This document shows, piece by piece, positions 1 through 6,263 of a DNA stretch of 13,613 nt. Source of the DNA: Proteobacteria bacterium UBA3588 (GTDB lineage Bacteria; Pseudomonadota; Gammaproteobacteria; Thiohalomonadales; Thiohalomonadaceae); contig DFMR01000135.1 in the NCBI GenBank assembly GCA_002376325.1, positions 1 to 13,613 on the forward strand, given 5' to 3'. How positions within the stretch are numbered: position 1 is the stretch's first letter; every line of letters begins with the position of its first letter. The translations under genes and the position numbers were made by a program. Under the pieces are notes generated by a model, which was not told where the DNA came from, did not search any database, and was given only the letters and a program-made list of their open reading frames with translations.

Positions 1-1
1 T

Positions 2-64
2 ACCGTGGCGGCGGGGGATCGCGTAACGATCTATACCCGAGGCGGCGGCGGCTGGGGAAAATAG
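2..64 (+). CDS. Partial C-terminus, probable hydantoinase B/oxoprolinase (HyuB-like)
   Basis: Only the last 20 codons and a TAG stop lie in the window; the gene enters from the left edge. The tail reads TVAAGDRVTIYTRGGGGWGK. A GD-x-V-x-I-x-T segment followed by a run of four glycines, an aromatic residue and G is the usual C-terminal end of hydantoinase B/5-oxoprolinase subunit B proteins, which open cyclic amides with ATP. The family call rests on this short motif alone, and the usual TPGGGG is TRGGGG here. If correct, the product could supply glutamate from 5-oxoproline, but nothing in the window tests that. Confidence 0.5.
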   Translation, partial: TVAAGDRVTIYTRGGGGWGK

Positions 65-66
65 TT

Positions 67-150
67 GAAGGCGGAAGGCGGAAGGCTGAAGGCGGAAGGC
101 GGAAGGCGGAAGGCGGAAGGCGGAAGGCGTTAGGCGGAAGGCGGAAGGCG
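67..150. repeat. Heptamer tandem repeat (GAAGGCG), 12 units
   Basis: Twelve contiguous 7-bp units run without a gap from 67 to 150. Ten are exactly GAAGGCG; the third is GAAGGCT (81-87) and the tenth TTAGGCG (130-136). The array starts 3 bp after the stop of the upstream gene and ends 16 bp before the ATG of the BON lipoprotein, so it fills the whole intergenic region. Units of 7 bp are not a multiple of three, so a copy-number change would alter promoter or leader spacing rather than a protein. The purine-rich strand is the coding strand. The units resemble repeated Shine-Dalgarno-like AAGG tracts. Confidence 0.95.
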
Positions 151-166
151 GACAAGGAGCGGAGAG

Positions 167-496
167 ATGCGGATAGTGATGGCGGTGGTAGTGCTGGTGC
201 TGTTGGGCGGCTGCGCCACCGGGACCATGATGGGGGCCGGGCAGGGCGGCCGTGCGGCGGACGGCCGCAGCTACGAGGCGGCGCGGGCCGACAACCTGAT
301 CTCGGCGGCGGTCGATCGCGCCCTGGTGCATGACAGCGAGATGCGGGCGATGGCTATCCACGTGCAGACCTATAACGGTATCGTGACCCTCACCGGCCAG
401 GTGGACGACGTCGCCATGGCGCGGCGCGCCGAGCGGCTGGTGCGGCGGGTGGACGGGGTGCGCGGCGTGGACAATCAATTGCAGGTCGGGCGCTGA
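167..496 (+). CDS. BON-domain outer-membrane/periplasmic lipoprotein
   Basis: A 109-residue lipoprotein. Residues 1-15 form a hydrophobic signal peptide ending in the lipobox LGGC with Cys16 as the predicted lipidated residue. Positions 17 and 18 are Ala and Thr, with no Asp at +2, so outer-membrane sorting is likely. Residues about 42-108 form one BON domain: a helix (DNLISAAVDRAL), then the strand motif GIVTLTGQV at 71-79, then a second helix ending in VRGVDNQL. BON domains bind phospholipid surfaces and occur in OsmY and in secretin-associated proteins. The start is supported by AAGGAGCGGAGAG just upstream. The NAGGN amidotransferase begins 30 bp after the stop on the same strand, which suggests co-transcription and an osmotic-stress role (inference). 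Confidence 0.85.
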   Translation: MRIVMAVVVLVLLGGCATGTMMGAGQGGRAADGRSYEAARADNLISAAVDRALVHDSEMRAMAIHVQTYNGIVTLTGQVDDVAMARRAERLVRRVDGVRGVDNQLQVGR

Positions 497-526
497 ACGG
501 CGTGACGGAGACGACGGGAACGAACC

Positions 527-2308
527 ATGTGCGGTATTTGCGGTGAACTGAGACTCGACGGCCACATCCCCGACCTGGCGGTGACCGGGCGCATGCTGCA
601 CCGGCTGGAGCGGCGCGGCCCCGATCACGAGGGCAGCTACTCCGACGGCCCGGTGGCGCTGGGCCATCGGCGGCTGGCGATCATCGACCTCTCCACCCGC
701 TCGCACCAGCCGATGGTCGACAACGAGCTGGGGCTGGTGCTGGTGTTCAACGGCACCATCTACAACTACCGCGAACTGCGCCGGGAGCTGCTGGCCAAGG
801 GCTACAGCTTCTTCTCCGACGGCGACTCCGAGACCATCATCAAGGCCTACGCCGCCTGGGGCGAACAGTGCGTCGAACGCCTCACCGGCATGTTCGCCTT
901 CGCCATCTGGGACCTGCGGCGCCAGCGCCTGTTCCTGGCGCGCGACCGCCTCGGCATCAAGCCGCTCTATTACAGCCACGACGGCAGCAGCTTCCGCTTC
1001 GCCTCCAACATGCAGGCGCTGCTGGCGGCAGGCGGCGTCGACAACTCCATCGACCCGCTCGCGCTGCACCACCAGTTCACCCTGCACGGGGTGATTCCGG
1101 CGCCGCGCACCATCCTCAACGGCGTCCGCAAGCTGGCCCCCGGCTGGACCCTCACCATCGACAAGAACGGCCGCCGCGAGGAGCGCAACTACTGGCAGCT
1201 CTACGCCCATCGTCCCGCCGAGGTGCGCAGCGAACAGGAGTGGACCGAGGCGATCCACGACGCGCTGAAGCGATCAGTGAAGCGTCGCCTCGACATCGCC
1301 GACGTGCCGGTCGGCGTGTTGCTCTCCGGCGGCCTCGACTCCAGCCTGCTGGTGGGACTGCTGGCGGAGCAGGGGGTGCAGGACATCCTCACCTTCTCCA
1401 TCGGCTTCGAGGACGTGCCGGAGGAGAAGGGCAGCGAGTTCGAGTACTCCGATCAGGTGGTGGCGATGTACGACACGCGGCACCACAAATACTCCATCCC
1501 CAACGCGCAGGTGCTGCAGCGCCTGCCTGAGGCCATCGAGCAGATGGCCGAGCCGATGGTGGGCCAGGACGCGGTCGCCTTCTACCTGCTGGCCGAACGG
1601 GTGTCGCAGGAGGTGAAGGTGGTGCAGAGCGGCCAGGGTGCCGATGAGGTGTTCGCCGGTTACTTCTGGTATCCGCAGATGGACGCCGAGGGCGGCACCG
1701 ACCTGGAACGCTTCGCCAAACACTACTTCGATCGTCCCCACGGCGAATTCCTGCAAACGGTGGCCGAGCAATACCGCGGCGAGGACCACACCGGCATGCT
1801 GGTGGAGAAGCTGCTGACCCAACCCGGCGCCGACACCTTCATCGACCGGGTGCTGCGCATGGACGTCACCACGCTGATCGTCGACGACCCGGTGAAGCGC
1901 GTCGACAACATGACCATGGCCTGGGGGCTGGAGGCGCGCGTGCCGTTCCTCGACCACGAACTGGTCGAGCTGGCGATGCAGCTGCCGCCCGAATACAAGC
2001 TCGGTTCCGGCGGCAAGCAGGTGCTGAAGAAGATCGCCCGCGGCCTGATCCCCGATGCCGTGATCGACCGGCCCAAGGGCTACTTCCCGATGCCTGCGCT
2101 CAAATACGTGCGCGGCGAGTTCCTCGACTTCATGCACGACATCCTCGACTCCAACGCCTGCCGCCAGCGCGGCGTGTTCGACCGCGCCTACGTGGATAAG
2201 CTGCTGGCTGAACCGGAGCGGCACTTCACCCAGCTGCGGGGGAGCAAGTTGTGGCATTTGGCGTTGTTGGAGTTGTGGCTGCAGAGGAATGTGGATTTCT
2301 ATTACTGA
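527..2308 (+). CDS. asnO: N-acetylglutaminylglutamine amidotransferase (AsnB/AsnO family)
   Basis: A 593-residue class II glutamine amidotransferase. The N-terminal Ntn glutaminase domain starts with the catalytic Cys2 (MCGICGELR) and carries RRGPD (29-33), GHRRLAIIDLS (46-56) and FNGTIYNY (74-81). The C-terminal synthetase domain has the ATP PP-loop SGGLDSS at 267-273 and GQGADEVFAGY at 369-379. ELRLDG near the N-terminus, SIGFEDV, DDPVKRVDNMTMAWGLEAR and the C-terminal LRGSKLWHLALLELWL match the NAGGN branch rather than ordinary AsnB. That enzyme amidates the C-terminus of N-acetylglutaminylglutamine to make a compatible solute. Its usual partners, a GNAT/ATP-grasp dipeptide synthetase and an M42-type peptidase, are not downstream; they could lie left of the window or elsewhere. 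The Shine-Dalgarno is weak, consistent with coupling to the BON gene. Confidence 0.9.
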   Translation: MCGICGELRLDGHIPDLAVTGRMLHRLERRGPDHEGSYSDGPVALGHRRLAIIDLSTRSHQPMVDNELGLVLVFNGTIYNYRELRRELLAKGYSFFSDGDSETIIKAYAAWGEQCVERLTGMFAFAIWDLRRQRLFLARDRLGIKPLYYSHDGSSFRFASNMQALLAAGGVDNSIDPLALHHQFTLHGVIPAPRTILNGVRKLAPGWTLTIDKNGRREERNYWQLYAHRPAEVRSEQEWTEAIHDALKRSVKRRLDIADVPVGVLLSGGLDSSLLVGLLAEQGVQDILTFSIGFEDVPEEKGSEFEYSDQVVAMYDTRHHKYSIPNAQVLQRLPEAIEQMAEPMVGQDAVAFYLLAERVSQEVKVVQSGQGADEVFAGYFWYPQMDAEGGTDLERFAKHYFDRPHGEFLQTVAEQYRGEDHTGMLVEKLLTQPGADTFIDRVLRMDVTTLIVDDPVKRVDNMTMAWGLEARVPFLDHELVELAMQLPPEYKLGSGGKQVLKKIARGLIPDAVIDRPKGYFPMPALKYVRGEFLDFMHDILDSNACRQRGVFDRAYVDKLLAEPERHFTQLRGSKLWHLALLELWLQRNVDFYY

Positions 2309-2324
2309 GGGTGTGTGGCTTGCA

Positions 2325-2584
2325 CCACGGTAATTAATGCGGGGACTCGCCCCGCGGGGCGAGGTACTTTCTTTGAACGGCCAAAGAAAGTACCCAAAGA
2401 AATCCGCCCTAGTGTCTCGCCCTACGGGTTCCCTGCGCTTCTCGTCCAAAGTGGGGTTCGAGCCACAGGACGTCCCTGTCCTGAGGCTCGAATGCGTGCC
2501 ATGGATGGCACGCCCCCTGCGGGCCTTAACCACTTTGGACTGCGATGCTCGGCGAGACACAAGGGATTTTGGCGTTAGCGGTAA
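2325..2584 (+). repeat. Structured intergenic repeat, unit A
   Basis: Non-coding unit in inverted orientation to unit B. In order it holds: a perfect 18-bp palindrome CTCGCCCCGCGGGGCGAG (2346-2363); a hairpin with 12-bp arms GTACTTTCTTTG (2364-2375) and its complement (2382-2393) around a 6-nt loop; and a large stem, CCCT/AGGG, then an A.A mismatch, then GTGTCTCGCC (2412-2421) paired with GGCGAGACAC (2551-2560). Inside the large stem is a further 10-bp stem (2445-2454 with 2530-2539) enclosing a hairpin at 2457-2492 and one at 2496-2511. The outer end CCACGGTAATTAATGCGGGG matches the outer end of unit B in reverse complement. Short open frames here repeat the palindromes and are not convincing genes. 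I do not know a name for the family. Confidence 0.85.
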
Positions 2585-2632
2585 GTAATGCGCTTTGATT
2601 CAACAATAACCCCAACAAAATCCCATTAAAAA

Positions 2633-2805
2633 GCGGTACGTAACGAAACTCCCTGGGGCCCCTATACCGCGCCGAGTAGCGAGCAACGCAGGGAACCGCG
2701 AAGCGGCGCGGTATTGGGGCGGCCTTTTCTTTGGTTACTTTCTTTTGGCCGAGCAAAAGAAAGTGACCTGCACGCGGGGCAGCCCCCGCATTCAATTAAC
2801 CGTGG
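2633..2805 (-). repeat. Structured intergenic repeat, unit B (inverted copy of unit A)
   Basis: On the minus strand this unit runs parallel to unit A. Its outer end CCACGGTTAATTGAATGCGG corresponds to 2325-2344. The hairpin ACTTTCTTTTG (2737-2747) pairs with 2754-2764 and extends to 15 bp (2733-2768) with one G.T pair around a 6-nt loop. The large stem pairs 2658-2674 with 2704-2720: 11 bp of ATACCGCGCCG, a single mismatch that reads A.A on the minus strand, then 5 bp. The loop holds the conserved GGTTCCCTGCG..GCTCG block (2680-2699, minus strand). Unit B lacks the roughly 95-bp inner branch of unit A. About 48 bp of AT-richer sequence with no visible feature separates the two units. Confidence 0.85.
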
Positions 2806-2896
2806 CGTAGCCACCCAACCCCTGCATCCCCCACCAAAACCAGCTAAATTAACACCCAACGCGGGAACCCACTAACCCCAACCCCGTCCAACAGGG
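2806..2896. other. C-rich spacer, no gene seen
   Basis: Between unit B and the putative grxD promoter, the top strand is rich in CCC and AACCC blocks with few G residues. No open frame with a start signal, no long inverted repeat and no RNA gene could be recognised here. Confidence 0.5.
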
Positions 2897-2925
2897 TTGA
2901 ACCCACATCGATCGCCCCCATTAAT
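2897..2925 (+). promoter_or_regulatory. Possible sigma70 promoter of grxD
   Basis: TTGAAC (2897-2902) and ATTAAT (2920-2925) are separated by 17 bp. Each matches the sigma70 consensus at four of six positions. Transcription would start near 2932 and give a leader of about 44 nt ending at the grxD ribosome binding site GAGGTA (2965-2970). This is read from sequence only; the match is moderate. Confidence 0.4.
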
Positions 2926-2975
2926 CGCGTTCAGGCGCAAATTGGCGGTAGCCACACAGTTTATGAGGTAGTGTT

Positions 2976-3305
2976 ATGGACGCATTGGAACGTATCAAAC
3001 AGCAGGTCGACGACAACCCCGTCATCATCTACATGAAAGGCACGCCGCAGATGCCCATGTGCGGTTTCTCCAGCCGTGCCTCCCAGGCGCTGGGGGCGTG
3101 CGGCGTCGAGTTCGCTTACGTGAATGTGCTGGCGGACCCGGAGATCTTCGAAAATCTGCCGCGCTTCGCCAACTGGCCCACCTTCCCGCAGCTCTACATC
3201 AACGGCGAGCTGGTCGGCGGTTGCGACATCACCCTGGAGTTGTACCAGAAGGGCGAGTTGCAGAAGATGGCGCAGGAGGCCGCATCCGGCGCCGAAGCGC
3301 AGTAA
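2976..3305 (+). CDS. grxD: Monothiol glutaredoxin, Grx4/GrxD family
   Basis: A 109-residue class II glutaredoxin. It has the KGTPQMPMCGFS block (residues 21-32) with the single active-site Cys29 in CGFS, then WPTFPQLYINGE (67-78) and GGCDI (81-85), which in this family contact glutathione. Such proteins bind a bridging [2Fe-2S] cluster with glutathione and act in iron-sulfur cluster transfer and iron homeostasis, often with a BolA partner; no bolA lies nearby. Length fits the single-domain family. GAGGTA lies 5 nt before the ATG. The gene stands alone: a repeat-filled region lies upstream and a strong terminator directly follows. Confidence 0.95.
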   Translation: MDALERIKQQVDDNPVIIYMKGTPQMPMCGFSSRASQALGACGVEFAYVNVLADPEIFENLPRFANWPTFPQLYINGELVGGCDITLELYQKGELQKMAQEAASGAEAQ

Positions 3306-3328
3306 GCGAGCGTATATTCTCCCTCCCC

Positions 3329-3370
3329 ACGACGCCGGCGGGTCTGCAAGCCCGCCGGCGTCGTCATTTT
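3329..3370 (+). terminator. Intrinsic terminator after grxD
   Basis: CGACGCCGGCGGG (3330-3342) pairs perfectly with CCCGCCGGCGTCG (3351-3363), extended by one A-T pair, around an 8-nt loop. TCATTTT follows. The GC-rich stem plus a short T-run, 24 bp after the grxD stop, is a good rho-independent terminator. It isolates grxD from the cytochrome operon. Confidence 0.85.
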
Positions 3371-3388
3371 CCCCATTGTTCATCCGGA

Positions 3389-3419
3389 TTAAGGCGGGGT
3401 TCAGCTTCACCTCTTAAGG
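3389..3419 (+). promoter_or_regulatory. Direct TTAAGG repeats upstream of the cytochrome operon
   Basis: Two TTAAGG hexamers start at 3389 and 3414, exactly 25 bp apart, so they lie on nearly the same helix face about two and a half turns apart. They sit 35-65 bp before the ATG of the first cytochrome gene. TTAAG half-sites are typical of PmrA/QseB-type response regulators, and SHP/DHC operons often have such a two-component system next to them; no regulator gene is in this window. The binding role is inference. Confidence 0.35.
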
Positions 3420-3453
3420 TTCTCCTCAACGCAACTATGAGGAGGACTCCGCC

Positions 3454-4029
3454 ATGCAGAGCATCGATACCGTCAAGGTCTGGGACCCGCTGGTCCGTGT
3501 ATTCCACTGGACCCTGGTGATCGCCTTTTTCACCGCCTATTTCACCGAGGAGGAGCTGGGCTGGCTGCACACCAAGGCCGGCTATGTGGTCGCCGCTCTG
3601 GTCGCCTTCCGCCTGGTGTGGGGTGTGATCGGCACGCGCCACGCGCGTTTCGCCGATTTCGTGCGCCGGCCGGCCGACGTCATCGTCTATCTGAAGGATC
3701 TGGTCAAGCTGCGCGCCAAGCGCTACCTCGGCCACAACCCGGCCGGCGGCGTCATGGTGCTGGCGCTGTTGATCGCGCTGGTATTCACCACCTTCACCGG
3801 CATGCTGGTTTACGGCGCCGGCGAGCACGCCGCCGGTCCGTTTGCCCAGATGATGGCGGGTAGCGGCAAGGCGACGGCCCATGCGATTAAAGAGGTCCAC
3901 GAGTTCTTCGCCAACCTCACCCTGGCGCTGGTGTTGTTCCACGTCGGCGGCGTCATCGTCAGCAGTCTGCTGCACCGCGAGAACCTGCCGCGGGCCATGG
4001 TCACCGGCTACAAGGCGAAGGATCTCTAG
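3454..4029 (+). CDS. Cytochrome b561 (Ni/Fe-hydrogenase-type cytochrome b)
   Basis: A 191-residue four-helix membrane cytochrome b. Candidate heme-ligand histidines lie at His18 (VFHW), His39 (LHTKAGY), His149 (EVHEFF) and His163 (LFHVGG), in the spacing expected for a diheme b561 domain. YLGHNPAGG (91-99) and LHRENLPRAMV (173-183) are family landmarks. It should take electrons from the quinol pool and pass them to periplasmic c-type cytochromes. GAGGAGG lies 8 nt before the ATG. A second b561 domain begins in the next gene 5 bp downstream with the same YVGHNPAG and LHRENL blocks, so the two domains look like duplicates. This is the first gene of a four-gene cytochrome operon. Confidence 0.9.
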   Translation: MQSIDTVKVWDPLVRVFHWTLVIAFFTAYFTEEELGWLHTKAGYVVAALVAFRLVWGVIGTRHARFADFVRRPADVIVYLKDLVKLRAKRYLGHNPAGGVMVLALLIALVFTTFTGMLVYGAGEHAAGPFAQMMAGSGKATAHAIKEVHEFFANLTLALVLFHVGGVIVSSLLHRENLPRAMVTGYKAKDL

Positions 4030-4034
4030 GCGCC

Positions 4035-5159
4035 ATGACGCCGAGACGCGCACAGCTGCGGGTGTGGGACCTGCCCACCCGCAGTTTCCACTGGTCTCTG
4101 GCGGTGGTCTTTACCGCTGCCATGGTCACCGCCGGTTCCGACCGCTGGCTGGATCTGCATATCTTCGCCGGCTATGCGCTGGTGGCACTGTTGGTGTTTC
4201 GCCTGCTGTGGGGCTTCGTCGGCGGCCACTATGCCCGTTTCCGCTCCTTCACCTTTGGCCCGCGCGTGGTCGCCGCTTATCTGCGGGCGTTGCGCAACGA
4301 CCGCCCGCCCCACTACGTGGGCCACAACCCGGCCGGTGCCTGGGCCATCTTCCTGATGCTGGCGCTGCTGACGGCCATCGGCCTCAGCGGCATCGCCGTG
4401 CAGGGGGCCGAGGAGCAGCAGGGTCTTATCGCCGGCTGGGCCTCCATCGGCACCGGCGTCGGTCTGCACGAACTGCATGAGGTGCTGGCCTGGACCATGG
4501 TGGGGCTGGTGGCGGTGCATGTCGGCGGCGTGGCGGTGGAGAGCTGGCTGCACCGGGAAAACCTGGTCGGCGCCATGGTCCACGGTCGCAAGGCGCGGCG
4601 CGGCGGTGTGCCGTCGACAGCGCCGTACCGGCTGCTCGGGGTGACGTTGCCGCTGCTGCTGATCGCGGCCGCGGCACTCTACTTCCGTCCCGCCTACACC
4701 CAGGACAACGAACACCCCTACCGGCCGTTCACCGGGCCGACCCTGCCGCAGGATGCGTCGTGGCAGGACGAGTGCAGTGCCTGCCACCTGGCGTTCCCCC
4801 CGTCGCTGCTGCCGGTCCGTTCCTGGCAGCGGTTGTTTGCCGAGCAGGGCAACCATTTCGGCGAGGATCTGGCGCTGGCGGCGGCCACGGTCGCCCATCT
4901 GCGCCAGTTCGCCGCCGCCAACAGCGCGGAGCAGGGGGCGGACGAGGCGGCGTGGCGCGTCGGCCATTCGCTGGCGCCCGATGCCGCACCGCTGCGCATC
5001 ACCGACACCCCCTATTGGCGCGCCAAGCACCGGGAGATCCCGGCGGCGGTATGGCGCCAGCCCAATGTGCGCAGCAGGGCCAGCTGCGCCGCCTGCCATC
5101 GTGATGCGCAGGCGGGAACCTTCAACGATGCGGCGATGGCCATCCCGCCGGCGCCGTAA
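4035..5159 (+). CDS. Cytochrome b561-diheme cytochrome c (DHC) fusion
   Basis: A 374-residue fusion. Residues 1-190 are a b561 domain with His19, His42, His148 and His162 as likely heme ligands. Residues about 200-217 add a further hydrophobic helix (LLGVTLPLLLIAAAALYF) that would anchor a periplasmic tail. Residues 240-374 are a DHC domain with two c-type heme sites, C247-SA-CH251 and C351-AA-CH355. NHFG (His274) and KHREI (His332) supply candidate distal histidines. The tail aligns throughout with the stand-alone DHC at 5608-6141 (ECSACH, PPxLLPxRSWQ, NHFG, DAAPLRI, CAACH). The fusion should carry electrons from b hemes to c hemes in one polypeptide. It starts 5 bp after the previous stop with a weak Shine-Dalgarno, suggesting translational coupling. 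Confidence 0.9.
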   Translation: MTPRRAQLRVWDLPTRSFHWSLAVVFTAAMVTAGSDRWLDLHIFAGYALVALLVFRLLWGFVGGHYARFRSFTFGPRVVAAYLRALRNDRPPHYVGHNPAGAWAIFLMLALLTAIGLSGIAVQGAEEQQGLIAGWASIGTGVGLHELHEVLAWTMVGLVAVHVGGVAVESWLHRENLVGAMVHGRKARRGGVPSTAPYRLLGVTLPLLLIAAAALYFRPAYTQDNEHPYRPFTGPTLPQDASWQDECSACHLAFPPSLLPVRSWQRLFAEQGNHFGEDLALAAATVAHLRQFAAANSAEQGADEAAWRVGHSLAPDAAPLRITDTPYWRAKHREIPAAVWRQPNVRSRASCAACHRDAQAGTFNDAAMAIPPAP

Positions 5160-5189
5160 ACGTGAAATTGAGATGAAAGGAGGAAGACC

Positions 5190-5588
5190 ATGAGCAAGAC
5201 GAGCATAGCGGTACTGGGTGGTCTGCTGCTGGCCCTGACGACACAGGTGCAGGCGGCGGCGGTGGACGACCTGCAGGCACAGCTGCGGGCGCAGGGGGCG
5301 GGGCCGTTCAGCGCCGCGGCCGGCGACACGCTGTGGCACAGCAAGTCCATCCACGCAGGCGAGGCGCGCAGCTGCGCCAGCTGTCACGGCGCCGACCTGA
5401 CCAAGGGCGGCCGCCACGTGACCACCGGCAAGAGCATCGAGCCGATGGCACCGTCGGTCAACCCGCAGCGGCTGAGCGACGTGGCCAAGATGCAGAAGTG
5501 GCTCAAGCGCAACTGCCACTGGACCTTCGGCCGTCAATGCACGGCGCAGGAACAGGGCGACATTCTGGCATATCTGCGCACGCTGTAA
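5190..5588 (+). CDS. SHP-type monoheme cytochrome c (DUF1924)
   Basis: A 132-residue periplasmic cytochrome c. The signal peptide spans residues 1-22 with cleavage after VQA. One heme site is C62-AS-CH66, followed by GADLTKGGRHVTTGK. The C-terminal block KMQKWLKRNCHWTFGRQCT (101-118) matches the sphaeroides heme protein (SHP): Asn108 lies where SHP has its unusual asparagine sixth ligand, and Cys109 and Cys117 may form the disulfide known there. In Rhodobacter SHP the asparagine leaves on reduction and O2 or NO can bind, and DHC is the electron donor. Finding DHC and cytochrome b genes on both sides supports the assignment. The ribosome binding site is the near-perfect AAAGGAGG at 5174-5181. 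Confidence 0.88.
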   Translation: MSKTSIAVLGGLLLALTTQVQAAAVDDLQAQLRAQGAGPFSAAAGDTLWHSKSIHAGEARSCASCHGADLTKGGRHVTTGKSIEPMAPSVNPQRLSDVAKMQKWLKRNCHWTFGRQCTAQEQGDILAYLRTL

Positions 5589-5607
5589 TGCGGCGCATCG
5601 GAGGTGA

Positions 5608-6141
5608 ATGATGAAACGAGCATGGTTGGGTCTGGCCGTCGGTATGGCGCTGAGCGGCGCGGCGATGGCCGAAGGGCGGGGCGGCAGCGAGGTGGCCGCG
5701 GTGAACAACAAGCAGTATCTGTCCGAGTGCAGCGCCTGCCACATGGCCTATCCGCCGGGACTGCTGCCGGCCCGCTCCTGGCAGAAGCTGATGGGGAATC
5801 TCTCCAACCACTTCGGCGACGACGCCAGCATGGCGGCGGCGACGCAACAGGCGCTGACCGAATATCTGCTGGCCAACGCCGCCGATAACTCGGATTATCG
5901 CCGCTCCCGGCGTATCGCCCGCTCGATCCCGGCCGATGCCGCGCCGCTGCGCATCAGCGAGGTGCCCTACATCCAGGGCAAGCACGATGAGATCCCGGCC
6001 CGCTACATCGGCGGCAATCCGCAGGTACGCAGCCTCAGTAACTGCGCCGCCTGCCACGTGGATGCCGCCCAGGGCAACTTCAGCGAACATGGCGTGCGCA
6101 TCCCCGGCGTGCGCGGTGGCGGCTGGGACGACGACGACTGA
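5608..6141 (+). CDS. Diheme cytochrome c (DHC), soluble
   Basis: A 177-residue periplasmic diheme cytochrome c. The signal peptide ends near Ala21 (GAAMA). Heme sites are C41-SA-CH45 and C146-AA-CH150; His68 (NHFG) and His126 (KHDEI) are the likely distal ligands, as in DHC. DHC gives electrons to SHP in characterised systems, and the SHP-type gene lies 19 bp upstream. It ends in an acidic GGGWDDDD tail absent from the fused DHC domain. Two adjacent ATG codons (5608 and 5611) follow GGAGG; the second has the better spacing, so the true start may be 5611. It is the last gene of the operon, with an imperfect inverted repeat starting 11 bp after the stop. Confidence 0.9.
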   Translation: MMKRAWLGLAVGMALSGAAMAEGRGGSEVAAVNNKQYLSECSACHMAYPPGLLPARSWQKLMGNLSNHFGDDASMAAATQQALTEYLLANAADNSDYRRSRRIARSIPADAAPLRISEVPYIQGKHDEIPARYIGGNPQVRSLSNCAACHVDAAQGNFSEHGVRIPGVRGGGWDDDD

Positions 6142-6151
6142 GAAGAATTGA

Positions 6152-6253
6152 ACCACGGGGGGACACGGGGCGCACGGGGAACAACGAACGCTAAGGTGGG
6201 ATCACAGCACCGTACAGCACCAATGACCCCGTGCCTCCGGTGTTCGCCGTGGT
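6152..6253. repeat. Imperfect inverted repeat, copy 1 (between DHC gene and rnt)
   Basis: A left arm of ACACGGGG-type units (6152-6179) is matched by a right arm (6227-6253) whose reverse complement reads ACCACGGCGAACACCGG and on. The region between holds GCTAAGG (6190-6196). A second copy lies at 6963-7073. This copy separates convergent genes and ends 10 bp before the rnt stop, so a stem-loop could end transcription from both sides. Confidence 0.75.
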
Positions 6254-6263
6254 TGGCGGTCTT

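Noticed and set aside
67..150. CRISPR-like array
   Set aside because: The units are 7 bp and contiguous with no spacers, so this is a simple tandem repeat.
1274..2560. 428-residue open frame on the minus strand, antisense to the amidotransferase
   Set aside because: It is low-complexity, rich in His, Gln, Val and Gly, and lies opposite a gene with full catalytic motifs. Long antisense frames are expected at this GC content.
2315..2588. Short open frames in the repeat region, both strands
   Set aside because: They translate the palindromes themselves (for example PKKVPKE), have no ribosome binding site, and end at repeat boundaries.
3414..3441. Promoter TTAAGG-16-TATGAG before the first cytochrome gene
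   Set aside because: The -10-like box overlaps the ribosome binding site GAGGAGG, so a transcript from it would lack a usable leader.
4026..5744. 572-residue minus-strand open frame
   Set aside because: It runs opposite three cytochrome genes with clear heme motifs, is Arg/Gln/His-rich with no recognisable domain, and is best explained as a GC-driven shadow.
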